Shown here: piece by piece, positions 25,506 through 33,261 of the stretch
Layout: each line of letters begins with the position of its first letter
Numbering within the stretch: the stretch's first letter is position 1
Assembly: GCA_045658005.1 (NCBI GenBank)
Contig: JAZOUD010000152.1
Coordinates: 1-64,000 of the forward strand
Direction: 5' to 3'
DNA: 64,000 nucleotides
Source: UBA2862 sp045658005
Lineage (GTDB): Bacteria; Bacillota; Clostridia; Christensenellales; Aristaeellaceae
The notes under the pieces: model-generated
What the model saw: only the letters and a program-made list of their open reading frames with translations
What the model was told of the DNA's origin: nothing
Databases searched by the model: none
Program-made: the position numbers and the translations under genes

Positions 25506-25633
25506 GTGAGACAGTCAAGCCCCCATACAGCGATGCGGCAGTGCATGCGAACCATTGTAATGATTGATTAGGGATGGTGCCGGCGAGATCATTGCAAGCC
25601 GCGGCGGCGTTGAATACCATAGCATAGCCCCAC

Positions 25634-25662
25634 TTGACAATTTGTTCTCATTCCTTTATACT
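25634..25662 (+). promoter_or_regulatory. Strong sigma-A promoter for the c-di-AMP leader
   Basis: TTGACA (25634-25639), a 17-base spacer, then TATACT (25657-25662). It lies just upstream of the riboswitch aptamer. Confidence 0.85.
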
Positions 25663-25687
25663 GTTACCATAGCAAAGTATACATGCC

Positions 25688-25873
25688 GAATGCCGCAATT
25701 CGTGGCAGCGGGAAAACCATTCTTTGGGGTGAATCCATCGACAGATGGACGGAGACCTTCTTCTCCGAACCCGTCAGCTAATCTCGTAGGCGTAGAAGGT
25801 GATACAGCAAGCCTCTTCAGGCCTGTTTGTTTCTTGTCTTTTGCGTCGCAGCCGAGATGGCTGCGGCCTTTTT
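25688..25873 (+). promoter_or_regulatory. c-di-AMP (ydaO/yuaA-type) riboswitch with terminator
   Basis: The aptamer core has GGGGTGAATCC at 25726-25736 and the hallmark CCGAACCCGTCAGCTAATCT then CGTAGGCG at 25765-25792. These are the invariant blocks of the ydaO/yuaA class, which senses cyclic di-AMP. Downstream, CGCAGCC (25847-25853) pairs with GGCTGCG (25859-25865), followed by GCCTTTTT: an intrinsic terminator 33 bases before the kamA-like start codon. The arrangement fits a transcriptional OFF switch in which c-di-AMP favours termination. A SAM or lysine switch was considered but the core does not fit. Confidence 0.88.
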
Positions 25874-25905
25874 CATATAATCTATTGTATAGAGGAGGTC
25901 AGCGA

Positions 25906-27024
25906 ATGAACCGAGAAATGAGCGTATTGCAACAACTGCTGTCCGAGTGCATCCGTTCCCCAGAACAGCTGAGGAAACCATTGCACCTGTCTGATCAGGA
26001 TGTCGCACATCTGAACGATATAGCCGAACAATACCCGATTTGCGTCCCACCCTACTACCTGAGCCTTATCAGTTCCGACTGGGTACACGACCCTATCCGA
26101 AGGCTCTGCATCCCTGACCCGATGGAATCATCCACCGATGGTCATAAAGACACCAGCGGTGAAGGTGATAATACCGTTGTCATCGGCATGCAGCACAAGT
26201 ACAGGCAGACTGCCCTTGTATTGACCACCAATCAATGCTCCATGTATTGTCGTCATTGCTTCAGAAAGCGCATGGTCGGCTGCAACGCCGATGAAATTGC
26301 ACATCATATCGGGGAGATGGTCGAGTATGTTGCCACACATCCTGAGATAGACAATGTGCTTCTCTCCGGCGGCGATGCGTTGATCAACGAGAATCAGCGT
26401 ATTGAACAGTATCTGGAGGCATTCTCTGCCATTGAGCATTTGGATTACATCCGAATAGGAACTCGCGTCCCCGTAGTGCTCCCACAACGGATATTGCTCG
26501 ATCAGGAATTGCTCGATCTGTTGTACAGATACAACCAGCGCAAGCAGATCATCATTGTGACGCACTTCAATCATCCGAGGGAGATCACTCCAGACTCGCG
26601 CCATGCCATCCACGCCCTGATGGGAATCGGATGCCCCGTTCGCAATCAGACCGTCCTGTTGAAGGGAATCAATGACGACAGCCGCACGCTGGCGGAACTC
26701 ATGAACCGCCTGACCTCAATAGGTGTACTCCCCTACTATGTCTTCCAATGCCGTCCAGCAATGGGCGTGAAAAACCAGTTCCAGATCCCTCTCTTGGCAG
26801 GACAACGCATCGTGGACGAGGCCAAAAAGGACATGAGTGGACAGGCGAAACAGTTCCGCTATGTCATGTCCCATGTGACTGGCAAAATCGAGATCCTGGG
26901 CAGGCCTGGTGGCGAGGAGATGTTGTTCAAGTATCACCAGGCAAAGTACGAAATGGATACTTCGCGCTTCTTTACGGTGAAGCTTAGTGAAGATCAGTGC
27001 TGGCTTCCGGATTCACTAAATTGA
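25906..27024 (+). CDS. KamA-family radical SAM aminomutase-like protein
   Basis: GAGGAGGT six bases before the ATG at 25906 fixes the start. The 372-aa protein has the radical SAM cluster CSMYCRHCFRKR (Cys 111, 115, 118), VLLSGGDALI, and a KamA-type second half: YYVFQCRPAMGVKNQFQIPL, then FRYVMSHVTGKIEIL and LFKYHQAKYEMD. Lysine 2,3-aminomutase uses two Asp residues to hold lysine. One of those positions (the Cys-Asp of the YxCD motif) reads Cys-Arg here, so the substrate is probably not lysine. Control by c-di-AMP suggests an osmoadaptive product such as a beta-amino acid, which is inference. Confidence 0.8.
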   Translation: MNREMSVLQQLLSECIRSPEQLRKPLHLSDQDVAHLNDIAEQYPICVPPYYLSLISSDWVHDPIRRLCIPDPMESSTDGHKDTSGEGDNTVVIGMQHKYRQTALVLTTNQCSMYCRHCFRKRMVGCNADEIAHHIGEMVEYVATHPEIDNVLLSGGDALINENQRIEQYLEAFSAIEHLDYIRIGTRVPVVLPQRILLDQELLDLLYRYNQRKQIIIVTHFNHPREITPDSRHAIHALMGIGCPVRNQTVLLKGINDDSRTLAELMNRLTSIGVLPYYVFQCRPAMGVKNQFQIPLLAGQRIVDEAKKDMSGQAKQFRYVMSHVTGKIEILGRPGGEEMLFKYHQAKYEMDTSRFFTVKLSEDQCWLPDSLN

Positions 27025-27071
27025 TTTAATGTCCGCTTATGGCGCGGTAGAAAACAAGGTCGTTTTCCTGT

Positions 27072-27437
27072 GTGGTCGACGCGGACTTCGACGCCTACGA
27101 GAAGGCTCAGGAGGAATGGCCGGATGGCGGGAACGACTTCGTGGTCAAGAGTGTCAGCCTCCATGGCATTACAAGTGAGGCTGTCCATAAAAGGTTCCAT
27201 ACCGATGGTACCGTCGAAGAAATACCCGACCCCTTTGCGGGATTCGCTGATCTTATCGCCGACGTTCAGGAAATGATTGACAGAGTTCAGAATGGCGAGG
27301 AAGTGAATACTGACGAATTCTTCAATGGGTTGAAAGAAGAGTATCCTGACCTCGTAGATTCTATTGACATGTACATGGGGATGTATCAGATGCTTGGCGC
27401 AGATTCTCTTGCCTCAATGCTGTCTTCCGCGGATTAA
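27072..27437 (+). CDS. Acidic hypothetical protein, start uncertain
   Basis: The frame from a GTG at 27072 encodes 121 aa reading VVDADFDAYEKAQEEWPDGG, then a strand KSVSLHGITSEAV and a very acidic helical half ending MLSSAD. Codon use looks genuine and the N-terminal VDADFD resembles a strand, but no ATG or ribosome site is present. The gene may be 5'-truncated. I recognise no family. It follows the KamA-like gene after 47 bases. Confidence 0.4.
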   Translation: MVDADFDAYEKAQEEWPDGGNDFVVKSVSLHGITSEAVHKRFHTDGTVEEIPDPFAGFADLIADVQEMIDRVQNGEEVNTDEFFNGLKEEYPDLVDSIDMYMGMYQMLGADSLASMLSSAD

Positions 27438-27691
27438 AAGAACGTGGCTTTCTGACCCCAATGCACAAAACACACTTTTGCGTCGCTTACGGGCGGCGCT
27501 CTTTTATGATATAATTCTTCTATTTGAGGTTCATGGCAAAGTGGTATTCTGTTGGGATCATGAACGGGATCTGAATCCGTGGGTCGCCAATACTGGACGC
27601 TATGCCGCTGAACAGATTGGAGAGGCAATGAAATAATCCAATGGGTTTGAACATGAAGGAACACCTATAGAAAGCAGCCCTGCGACGACTG

Positions 27692-27935
27692 AATCAAGTA
27701 CACACTTTTTTGTAATCTACAGTGACAGGCAACGCTGATGCAGAGCGCATAAAAACGTTCTATATTACACTCTTTCAAGCTTCCGCACCGTGCGGCACTT
27801 TGAAACCCTGTTGCGTATTCAATCCCCACGTGAGCCCCACGTTTACCCTGTCGCGGGCTTTCCCGTCCAGACCGACCGCATGGGCCATAGCGGCCAAGAG
27901 CCCGCGACAGGGGCCGACCTGAGGGCGACATGAGG
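27692..27935 (+). repeat. Structured dispersed repeat, copy A (with decayed HxlR operator)
   Basis: It begins with CAAGTACACACTTTTTTGTA, the same operator-like string found before the HxlR and ACGX-peptide genes but here without a gene to serve. It then carries the repeat core: CCGCACCGTGCGG, CCCACGTGAGCCCCACGTTT, and the 14-bp arms CCCTGTCGCGGGCT (27846-27859) and AGCCCGCGACAGGG (27899-27912). It aligns over its whole length with copy B at 31528-31775 and, from the middle on, with copy C at 34063-34240. The rest of the gap from 27438 to 28000 shows no supported gene. Confidence 0.7.
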
Positions 27936-28000
27936 TAGAAAAGGATATAAACAATGTTTTGAGAAAACAGAAGAATCATCAGGAAAATGGGTTTCAGAGC

Positions 28001-28948
28001 TTAAACTGTTATGACGATCTTTCCGTTGACCTTGCCACTGTCCAGCGCAACACATGCATCCCGGATGTCGTCGAAGCAGTATTGTGCGCCGTAAACCGGC
28101 GTAATTGTTTTTTCACGCATGAATCGGAAGATTTCATTGATGACATTCTGTGTGGGATAGTTGCTGAAAAAGCCCGTCAGGTAAACCCCGTTGGGAATGT
28201 CTTTGATGGGGTCGAAGCCATTGAGGGTGAATACGCCGCCCAGTATGCCGGTACTGCACACGATGCCGCCCTTCTCCACGGCGGTGAGTGTGTCCTTCAG
28301 GAAGCGTGGGCCGACAAGATCAAGGGCTTTGGTGACGCAGTGGACCTTGCCGGTGAGCCTGCCGTCGTCCAGCACGGCTTCGTCCGCTTCTGACAGCAGG
28401 GGCAACTTGGCTTCCCGGTGAGTGGTGGCGATGACGCGACAGCCCAGCGCCTTGGCAATCTGTATCGTAGCGTATCCCAGCGCGCAGGAGGCTCCGCGGA
28501 TCAGCAACGCGTCCTCCGGCTTAAGCTGGAGGCATTCAAACAGCGAGCCCCAGGCCGTGAACCAGGTCTCCGGCACGGCGGCCAGCGCGTCCCAGGGCAA
28601 ATCAGTCTCCATTGGGAAGACGTGGTGGACGGGCAGCAGCGCGTACTCGGCATAGCTGCCGTCGAAGCTGCGGCCCATGCCGCCCATGAGCGCCACGACC
28701 TTCTGACCGGCCTTCCACCCGGAATCGGAGGGCTCGGCGATCTCGCCCACGCACTCGATGCCGGGGATGACCGGCTTCTGGATGTACGGTGCCTCGATTT
28801 CTGACAGGCGCAGTACCTGCTCGGAATGATTCATGCCGAAGGCCCGAACCTTCACCAGCACCCATCCGGGCTTGACCTGCGGGATGGGCACCTCCGTCAG
28901 CTTCACCTGATCGGCGGGGGTGATGCCGTTCAACACGACCGCTTTCAT
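28001..28948 (-). CDS. MDR-family zinc-free NADPH reductase (quinone oxidoreductase-like)
   Basis: The start at 28948 (MKAVVLNGITPADQVKL) is two bases past the preceding stop; a longer reading from 29002 overlaps that gene. The 315-aa protein has the GroES-like front (VLVKVRAFGMNHSEQVLR, PVIPGIECVGEIA) and a dinucleotide fold with RGASCALGYATIQIAKALG. The structural-zinc cysteines are missing, as in quinone-oxidoreductase types. It is last in the ACGX peptide operon, so it may reduce a modified peptide or serve as an accessory redox enzyme. That role is inference. Confidence 0.75.
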   Translation of the reverse strand: MKAVVLNGITPADQVKLTEVPIPQVKPGWVLVKVRAFGMNHSEQVLRLSEIEAPYIQKPVIPGIECVGEIAEPSDSGWKAGQKVVALMGGMGRSFDGSYAEYALLPVHHVFPMETDLPWDALAAVPETWFTAWGSLFECLQLKPEDALLIRGASCALGYATIQIAKALGCRVIATTHREAKLPLLSEADEAVLDDGRLTGKVHCVTKALDLVGPRFLKDTLTAVEKGGIVCSTGILGGVFTLNGFDPIKDIPNGVYLTGFFSNYPTQNVINEIFRFMREKTITPVYGAQYCFDDIRDACVALDSGKVNGKIVITV

Positions 28949-28950
28949 GC

Positions 28951-29562
28951 TCATAACCTCCTGATGGCTTCCGCGGGACAGTTTTCGGCGCAGCTGCCGC
29001 ATTGCAGACAGTGATTGGTGTCGATCACATAGGGGGTACCCTCGGAGATGACGCCCTGGGGACAGACGGTCTGGCAGGTGCCGCAGCCAATGCAGTCCTT
29101 GCCGATGACATAGCCCTTGGGCTTGAGCTGCGCGTTCCCGACCACGTAGTATTCCCTCGTGATGGGCCGGGTGGAGAGACAGAAGTATTCGATGGTGTAG
29201 TCCCTGATCACGAACATTGTGTCGATATTCTTCGTCTCACCGGGATACACGTTTTCAAGATACGGCTGCTCCTGATAAAGCACATTCCGCCACTTGATCT
29301 GCTCGTCCTCTGGAACCTCCACGGCACGGCCTGAAACGCGAATGGTCTCCTTATAGCGAGTGTAGCCCAGTATCTGCACCCGCCCGTCCCGCTTCAGCTG
29401 GCTGGCGAAGTATTTGCCCCGGGCGGTCAGGAAGTAGATGTCCGTGCCCTCGTAATGTATCGCGCTGATGTTGCGCACTTGGGGCGCTCCGTCCTCGTCC
29501 ACGGTGGCGAAGTCCAGCACGCCGACATAACCCAGCTTCTTGATGCAGGTCAAAGCATCCAT
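28951..29562 (-). CDS. PNPOx-like flavoprotein fused to a two-cluster ferredoxin
   Basis: Residues 1 to about 145 form a PNPOx-type split barrel (YVGVLDFATVDEDGAPQVR, then KYFASQLKRDGRVQILGY). Residues about 150-203 hold two CxxCxxCxxxCP motifs (CIGCGTCQTVCP and CLQCGSCAENCP) for two [4Fe-4S] clusters. The fusion would pass electrons between clusters and flavin. Its start overlaps the maturase stop by one base, indicating coupling. A natural inference is electron supply to the radical SAM enzyme or redox chemistry on the peptide. Confidence 0.82.
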   Translation of the reverse strand: MDALTCIKKLGYVGVLDFATVDEDGAPQVRNISAIHYEGTDIYFLTARGKYFASQLKRDGRVQILGYTRYKETIRVSGRAVEVPEDEQIKWRNVLYQEQPYLENVYPGETKNIDTMFVIRDYTIEYFCLSTRPITREYYVVGNAQLKPKGYVIGKDCIGCGTCQTVCPQGVISEGTPYVIDTNHCLQCGSCAENCPAEAIRRL

Positions 29563-30617
29563 TACAATATCTCTCCCGTCAGATTATTGATTTCCTTCCA
29601 GCACTGCGGGTCCACATCGTAGAAATCCCCATGCGTGCCACTGGCCACCGCGGGACAGCCCCGGCACCAGGGCAGCAGCTCGCACTTCGAGCACTTTTTG
29701 AACTTATCGTACTCCCGGTACTGTTCCAGCTCCGCCACCCACAAGTCCGCAAGGCGGTCCTCGAACACGTTGCCGACCCTGCTGTTTTGCACCCTACGGC
29801 AGGCGTACACATCGCCGGTGGGCAGGATGGTCATGTGGCAGTTGCCGCAGTTGCAGCCGCCGTAGATCATGCCTGGCTGAGCGGTCTCAGGAATCTTGAA
29901 CTCACCGGTCTCATACTGGTACAGCGTCCACAGGTGATCCTTGCGGTTGAAGTAAGTGTTATACCCAGCCGCTTCGTATGCTTTGAACTTGGCGTCGCAG
30001 ACTTCCAGCAGGTGCCGGTATTCCTGCGGCGACATGCCGGTGTCCTTCTCCTCACTGGTCGGGCAATAGCGGGCAAAGGCATAGACGTTCGCCTCTGCCT
30101 TAACGACAGCATCGATGATCCCAGGCACCTCGTGGATGTTCGTTCCTGAAACCGTGGTCATCACCACTGAGCGGATGCCCGCGCGGTTGATCATGGCGAT
30201 CTTTTCCAGCGTGGTCTGAAAGGAACCGGGCTTGCGGAACCAGTCGTGGGTCTCTTGCAGTCCATCTATAGACAACTGATATTTCTCGCATCCCAGCAGT
30301 TTCAAGCGCTGGCAGACCTCATCGGTCAGGTGAAAGGGATTGCCCATGATGGTGAACGGTATCCGCTTGATGGCCAGCAGCTCCAGCAGCGGCCAGAAGT
30401 CCGGGTGCAGGATCGGGTCGCCGCCGGTGATATAGAAATAGGGCAGCCGGTCGTACATTTCGCAGAAATCCTCGCAGTTGTCGACGACCGCCTGCATCTG
30501 CGCCCACGACATGGAATCCAGCTGCTTGCAGTTGTTCTCCGCGAAGATATAGCAGTGCTTGCACCGCTGATCGCAATCGTCCGTGATGTGCCACTGAAAG
30601 GCGAAATACTGTTTCAT
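29562..30617 (-). CDS. Radical SAM/SPASM peptide maturase, ACGX-type system
   Basis: The 351-aa enzyme starts KQYFAFQWHITDDCDQRCKH, giving the SAM cluster Cys at 15, 19 and 22. YFYITGGDPILHPDF is the SAM-binding strand. The C-terminal SPASM part has GGCNCGNCHMTILPTGDVYA, CRR, and then CSKCELLPWCRGCP, for auxiliary Fe-S clusters. This two-domain plan is that of RiPP maturases that crosslink or modify Cys-containing peptides. It directly follows an ACGA-repeat precursor, matching what has been called the ACGX radical SAM system. The chemical modification is not known to me. Confidence 0.85.
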   Translation of the reverse strand: MKQYFAFQWHITDDCDQRCKHCYIFAENNCKQLDSMSWAQMQAVVDNCEDFCEMYDRLPYFYITGGDPILHPDFWPLLELLAIKRIPFTIMGNPFHLTDEVCQRLKLLGCEKYQLSIDGLQETHDWFRKPGSFQTTLEKIAMINRAGIRSVVMTTVSGTNIHEVPGIIDAVVKAEANVYAFARYCPTSEEKDTGMSPQEYRHLLEVCDAKFKAYEAAGYNTYFNRKDHLWTLYQYETGEFKIPETAQPGMIYGGCNCGNCHMTILPTGDVYACRRVQNSRVGNVFEDRLADLWVAELEQYREYDKFKKCSKCELLPWCRGCPAVASGTHGDFYDVDPQCWKEINNLTGEIL

Positions 30618-30649
30618 ACCGGTCTCCCTTGTATTTGTTGTCAGTTAAT

Positions 30650-30679
30650 CTCCGGCGGCAGGGTGTTCTGTCGCCGGAG
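30650..30679 (-). promoter_or_regulatory. Hairpin between precursor and maturase genes
   Basis: CTCCGGCG and CGCCGGAG form a perfect 8-bp stem in the 78-base gap. No T tract follows on the minus strand, so it more likely stabilises or partly attenuates the transcript, letting the precursor be made in excess of the enzyme. Confidence 0.5.
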
Positions 30680-30695
30680 GGTCGTCGTTGTTCGA

Positions 30696-30929
30696 TTACT
30701 TGTCGCCAGCACCGCAGGCCGCGCCGCACGCGGCGGGCTTCTCCTCAGCAGGCTTGTCGGCAGCACCGCAGGCAGCGGGAGCCTCGGCAGGCTTGTCAGA
30801 TGCGCCACAGGCAGCACCGCAGGCGGCGGGCTTGGGCTCCTCAGCGGGCTTGTCGGACGCACCACAGGCAGCGCCACAGGCCGCAATCGCCACATTACCA
30901 TTCCAGGCAGCGAGATTCTTAAGCGCCAT
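30696..30929 (-). CDS. ACGX-repeat precursor peptide
   Basis: The 77-aa product has a short leader (MALKNLAAWNGNVAIA) followed by seven ACGA tetrapeptides, mostly in tandem pairs, separated by spacers of the type SDKPAEEPKPA. All seven cysteines sit in ACGA; there are no others. AAGGAGG lies just before the ATG. The next gene is a radical SAM/SPASM enzyme, so this is a likely RiPP precursor whose Cys or neighbouring residues are modified. The repeat unit could also make a repetitive Cys-rich structural or metal-binding peptide. Confidence 0.85.
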   Translation of the reverse strand: MALKNLAAWNGNVAIAACGAACGASDKPAEEPKPAACGAACGASDKPAEAPAACGAADKPAEEKPAACGAACGAGDK

Positions 30930-30973
30930 ACAGATTTCCTCCTTTTCAGATTCGGGATTGCCCCGTTGCTATC

Positions 30974-31022
30974 ATCATATGCTATAAACCAGATTTCCAC
31001 AAGTACGCACTTTTTTGTAACC
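30974..31022 (-). promoter_or_regulatory. Promoter and putative HxlR operator of the ACGX operon
   Basis: On the minus strand: operator-like GGTTACAAAAAAGTGCGTAC, then a -35 (TTGTGG, 30997-31002), a 17-base spacer and a -10 (TATGAT, 30974-30979). The operator lies directly upstream of the -35, in the same position as in the HxlR promoter at 31504-31552, with one base difference. Confidence 0.75.
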
Positions 31023-31140
31023 ATGGGATCGTGGTCAGGAGAATCGAACGTTTTCCGGGTCGGCAATTCCCATAGGGAAAGATGGCGACTAATTGCACAA
31101 AAAAGCCACACCCGCTATGCGTGGGTGTGGACTGGTTCGT

Positions 31141-31476
31141 TCACGCTTCCGGCAGCTCTCCCGCTTTAAAGGCTTTGCCCCAAGTCTCCATAGCGTCCAG
31201 TATTGGACGCATCGTTTCGCCCAACGGCGACAGCGCGTACTCTACGCGGGGAGGCACTTCGGGATAGACCGTCCGGGTAACGATGCCATCCGCTTCCATG
31301 GAGCGCAGGCTGTCGGTCAGAACCTTCTGGCTGATGCCCTCCAGGTTCTTCTGAAGCTCGTTGAAGCGCCATGGCCGCGCCAGCAGGTTGCGCATGATCA
31401 GCAGCTTCCACTTGCTCCCGATGATTTGGACAGTCGTCGCTACGGGACAATCCGGCAGCTCGTCTTTAGTCTTCAT
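31141..31476 (-). CDS. HxlR-family transcriptional regulator
   Basis: The 111-aa protein has the HxlR winged helix: a Cys at position 10 (LPDCPVATTVQIIGSKWK), LLIMRNLLARPWRFNELQKN as the recognition helix region, then VLTDSLRSMEADGIV and a wing RTVYPEVPPRVEYAL. Several HxlR regulators sense electrophiles or disulfide stress through that N-terminal Cys. It heads the ACGX cluster and shares an operator-like sequence with the precursor gene, suggesting it controls both. AAAGGAGG precedes the ATG. Confidence 0.88.
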   Translation of the reverse strand: MKTKDELPDCPVATTVQIIGSKWKLLIMRNLLARPWRFNELQKNLEGISQKVLTDSLRSMEADGIVTRTVYPEVPPRVEYALSPLGETMRPILDAMETWGKAFKAGELPEA

Positions 31477-31503
31477 GGGGGTACCTCCTTTCTGCGTGGT
31501 AAC

Positions 31504-31552
31504 ATTATATTATGATGCAACCCATAAATCAAGTACGCACCTTTTTGTAACC
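31504..31552 (-). promoter_or_regulatory. Promoter and putative operator of the HxlR gene
   Basis: On the minus strand: GGTTACAAAAAGGTGCGTAC directly upstream of TTGATT (31527-31532), a 17-base spacer and TATAAT (31504-31509). This is a consensus-grade promoter with the shared operator at the same offset as at 30974-31022, pointing to autoregulation. Confidence 0.78.
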
Positions 31553-31775
31553 TACAGCGACAGGCTATGCTGATGCAGAGCGCTTTTGAAACGTTCAAAA
31601 TCACACCCCCTCATCGTTCCGCACGGTGCGGCACTTTGATGGGGTGTCGCCTTTTCCCAGCCCACGTGAGCCCCACGTTCGGCCTGTCGCGGGCTTTCCC
31701 CGCCAGATTGACCACGTGGCCATACTGACCAAGAGCCCGCGACAGGGGCCCGCGAGGGGCGACGTGGCGATATGC
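31528..31775 (+). repeat. Structured dispersed repeat, copy B
   Basis: It contains CCGCACGGTGCGG inside an outer CACCCC/GGGGTG stem, CCCACGTGAGCCCCACGTT, then arms CCTGTCGCGGGCT (31683-31695) and AGCCCGCGACAGG (31734-31746), and a closing GACGTGGCGA. The left end overlaps the HxlR operator. It fills the whole gap between the HxlR and TetR genes and abuts the TetR stop codon. Confidence 0.7.
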
Positions 31776-32354
31776 CTAAAAGAGCTCATGGTGCGACATG
31801 TCAAAGGAGTAATAGCTTTTATTCATTCCCGAAATAGTGACAGGGGTTTTTTCTGCACCACATTGGAGCGCAATGATTGTCATCTCATCTGGTGTTTCCT
31901 TCATGTCATGTGCAAGCCAAAGCAGCATATTGCTGTTGATCCCGCCAATATGGTAAGAAATGCGAAACTGCTGGTCTGAAGGGATTTCATCAAAGTGAAA
32001 CCGGGCCATCAGCACATCCAGCAGCATATAGGACAGACCTGATCGATGGATGTGAATGAGATTCTCCTTGTTCTCGTAGAAGGTTTCAAACATTGTTCGG
32101 AGGTACAAGGTAAAATCCTGGCTGTGAAGCTGCTGAAACCGCTGTTGGTATGTCTCCATGATCGAATCCAGGTAGGAATGGATAATAGACTCCTTCGTAT
32201 CGAAATGACGATAATAGGTAGAGCGGTTCACCCCGGCCTTTGCGGTGATTTCCCCAATGGTGATATCGGGATAGGCTTTGTCCTTCATAAGCAGCAGAAG
32301 CGCCTGCTCTATATATTCCATCATCATCTCTGAGGTGATGTTCTTCCTGCGCAT
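31776..32354 (-). CDS. TetR-family regulator
   Basis: The 192-aa protein has an N-terminal TetR helix-turn-helix (ITIGEITAKAGVNRSTYYRH, then FDTKESII) and a helical ligand domain of the type found in AcrR-like regulators with a C-terminal TetR_C_7/8-like half. It is divergent from the flavin reductase-cupin-sfsA genes. The 126-base gap holds a strong plus-strand promoter with an inverted repeat in its spacer, so it probably represses them. Its last codons run up to repeat copy B. Confidence 0.85.
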   Translation of the reverse strand: MRRKNITSEMMMEYIEQALLLLMKDKAYPDITIGEITAKAGVNRSTYYRHFDTKESIIHSYLDSIMETYQQRFQQLHSQDFTLYLRTMFETFYENKENLIHIHRSGLSYMLLDVLMARFHFDEIPSDQQFRISYHIGGINSNMLLWLAHDMKETPDEMTIIALQCGAEKTPVTISGMNKSYYSFDMSHHELF

Positions 32355-32399
32355 AAAGCAACAATACCCCCTTCAGTGTTGCAGTTTTCTGTTGGCTAC

Positions 32400-32428
32400 T
32401 TGAAATAAGCGACATTTGTTGCTATAAT
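32400..32428 (+). promoter_or_regulatory. Promoter of the flavin reductase operon with likely TetR operator
   Basis: TTGAAA (32400-32405), a 17-base spacer and TATAAT (32423-32428). The spacer contains AGCGACATTTGTTGCT, an imperfect inverted repeat suitable for a dimeric TetR regulator, which is encoded divergently. Confidence 0.75.
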
Positions 32429-32480
32429 TATATCGAACTCAGATGAATGTGTCAAGCGGAACCAGAAAGGGGTTAGACTT

Positions 32481-32927
32481 ATGGAAATCAAGGCGATTGA
32501 CCACAACGTGAACATCATTGCCATGCAGAAGAACGGGAAAAACTACGGAATGTGCTGTGCCTGGTGTACGCAGGCCGGTGCGGACAAGCTGATCTGCTGT
32601 GTCGGGCCGCAGAGCACCACCGGGCAGGCTTTGGAGAAGGGCGACATCGTCGGCTTTTCCAATCTGAATAAGGCCCAGATGATGATTGCCTTCCAGCTTG
32701 GCGACCTGCAGAAGCATTCCGCTGATACGGATAAGCTGGCGGGTGTCGATTATTCCGTTGACGATGGAGCCATTCTGATCAGCGGAGCAAGAGCCGAGGT
32801 GAAGTGTCAGGTGATCGACATTCTCCACCTTTCCGGCATCGAAGCGGAAAACGTGCTCTATCTCCAGATGCTGTCTGGAAAGGAAAACGGCGGCGATGCG
32901 CTTCACATTGCCGACCTGCCGATGTGA
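32481..32927 (+). CDS. Flavin reductase-like FMN-binding protein
   Basis: The 148-aa protein is a short member of the flavin reductase-like split-barrel group: MCCAWCTQAGADKLICCVGP (FMN phosphate region), TTGQALEKGDIVGFSNLNK, and a domain close with VKCQVIDILHLSG. Such proteins bind FMN and reduce flavins, iron complexes or other acceptors. GAAAGGGG precedes the ATG. It is followed by a cupin (1-base gap) and sfsA in one transcription unit under the TetR-type promoter. Several Cys residues near the N-terminus are notable. Confidence 0.75.
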   Translation: MEIKAIDHNVNIIAMQKNGKNYGMCCAWCTQAGADKLICCVGPQSTTGQALEKGDIVGFSNLNKAQMMIAFQLGDLQKHSADTDKLAGVDYSVDDGAILISGARAEVKCQVIDILHLSGIEAENVLYLQMLSGKENGGDALHIADLPM

Positions 32928-32928
32928 T

Positions 32929-33258
32929 ATGCGGATTGATTTTAATAGCATCGATCCTGTGATGATCCCTGGCATGAATGGCGGCACGGGAACAATGACG
33001 GTGCGGATGGTGAACGATGAAAAGTACAGGCTCATATCAACGGTGCTGCATCCTCACTCATCCATTGGAATCCACGCGCAATCCTCCGGGGATGATATAA
33101 ATTACATCATCTCCGGGTATGGGAAAGCCGTATGCGATGGGAAAGAGGAGCTGCTGAAACCGGGCGTCATGCACGTTTGCCCGAAGGGAGCAGAGCACTG
33201 TATCATCAATGATTCCGATGAGGATTTGGTAATCCTGACCATTGTCGTTGCGAGGTAG
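32929..33258 (+). CDS. Cupin-domain protein
   Basis: The 109-aa single-domain cupin begins at 32929, one base after the preceding stop. Motif 1 is STVLHPHSSIGIHAQSSGDD and motif 2 is PGVMHVCPKGAEHCIINDS, with His residues placed for a metal. Small cupins of this kind bind sugars or small carboxylates or act as isomerases. The function here is unknown. Confidence 0.8.
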   Translation: MRIDFNSIDPVMIPGMNGGTGTMTVRMVNDEKYRLISTVLHPHSSIGIHAQSSGDDINYIISGYGKAVCDGKEELLKPGVMHVCPKGAEHCIINDSDEDLVILTIVVAR

Positions 33259-33261
33259 AAG

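Noticed and set aside
27585..27602. 18-bp match (inverted) between the 27.6-kb gap and the end of the HxlR gene
   Set aside because: Neighbouring bases do not align and the orientation is opposite to the adjoining repeat copies, so it was treated as chance.
27364..27636. 90-codon plus-strand frame overlapping the end of the hypothetical gene
   Set aside because: No start signal, mixed composition, and it overlaps the better-supported frame at 27072-27437.
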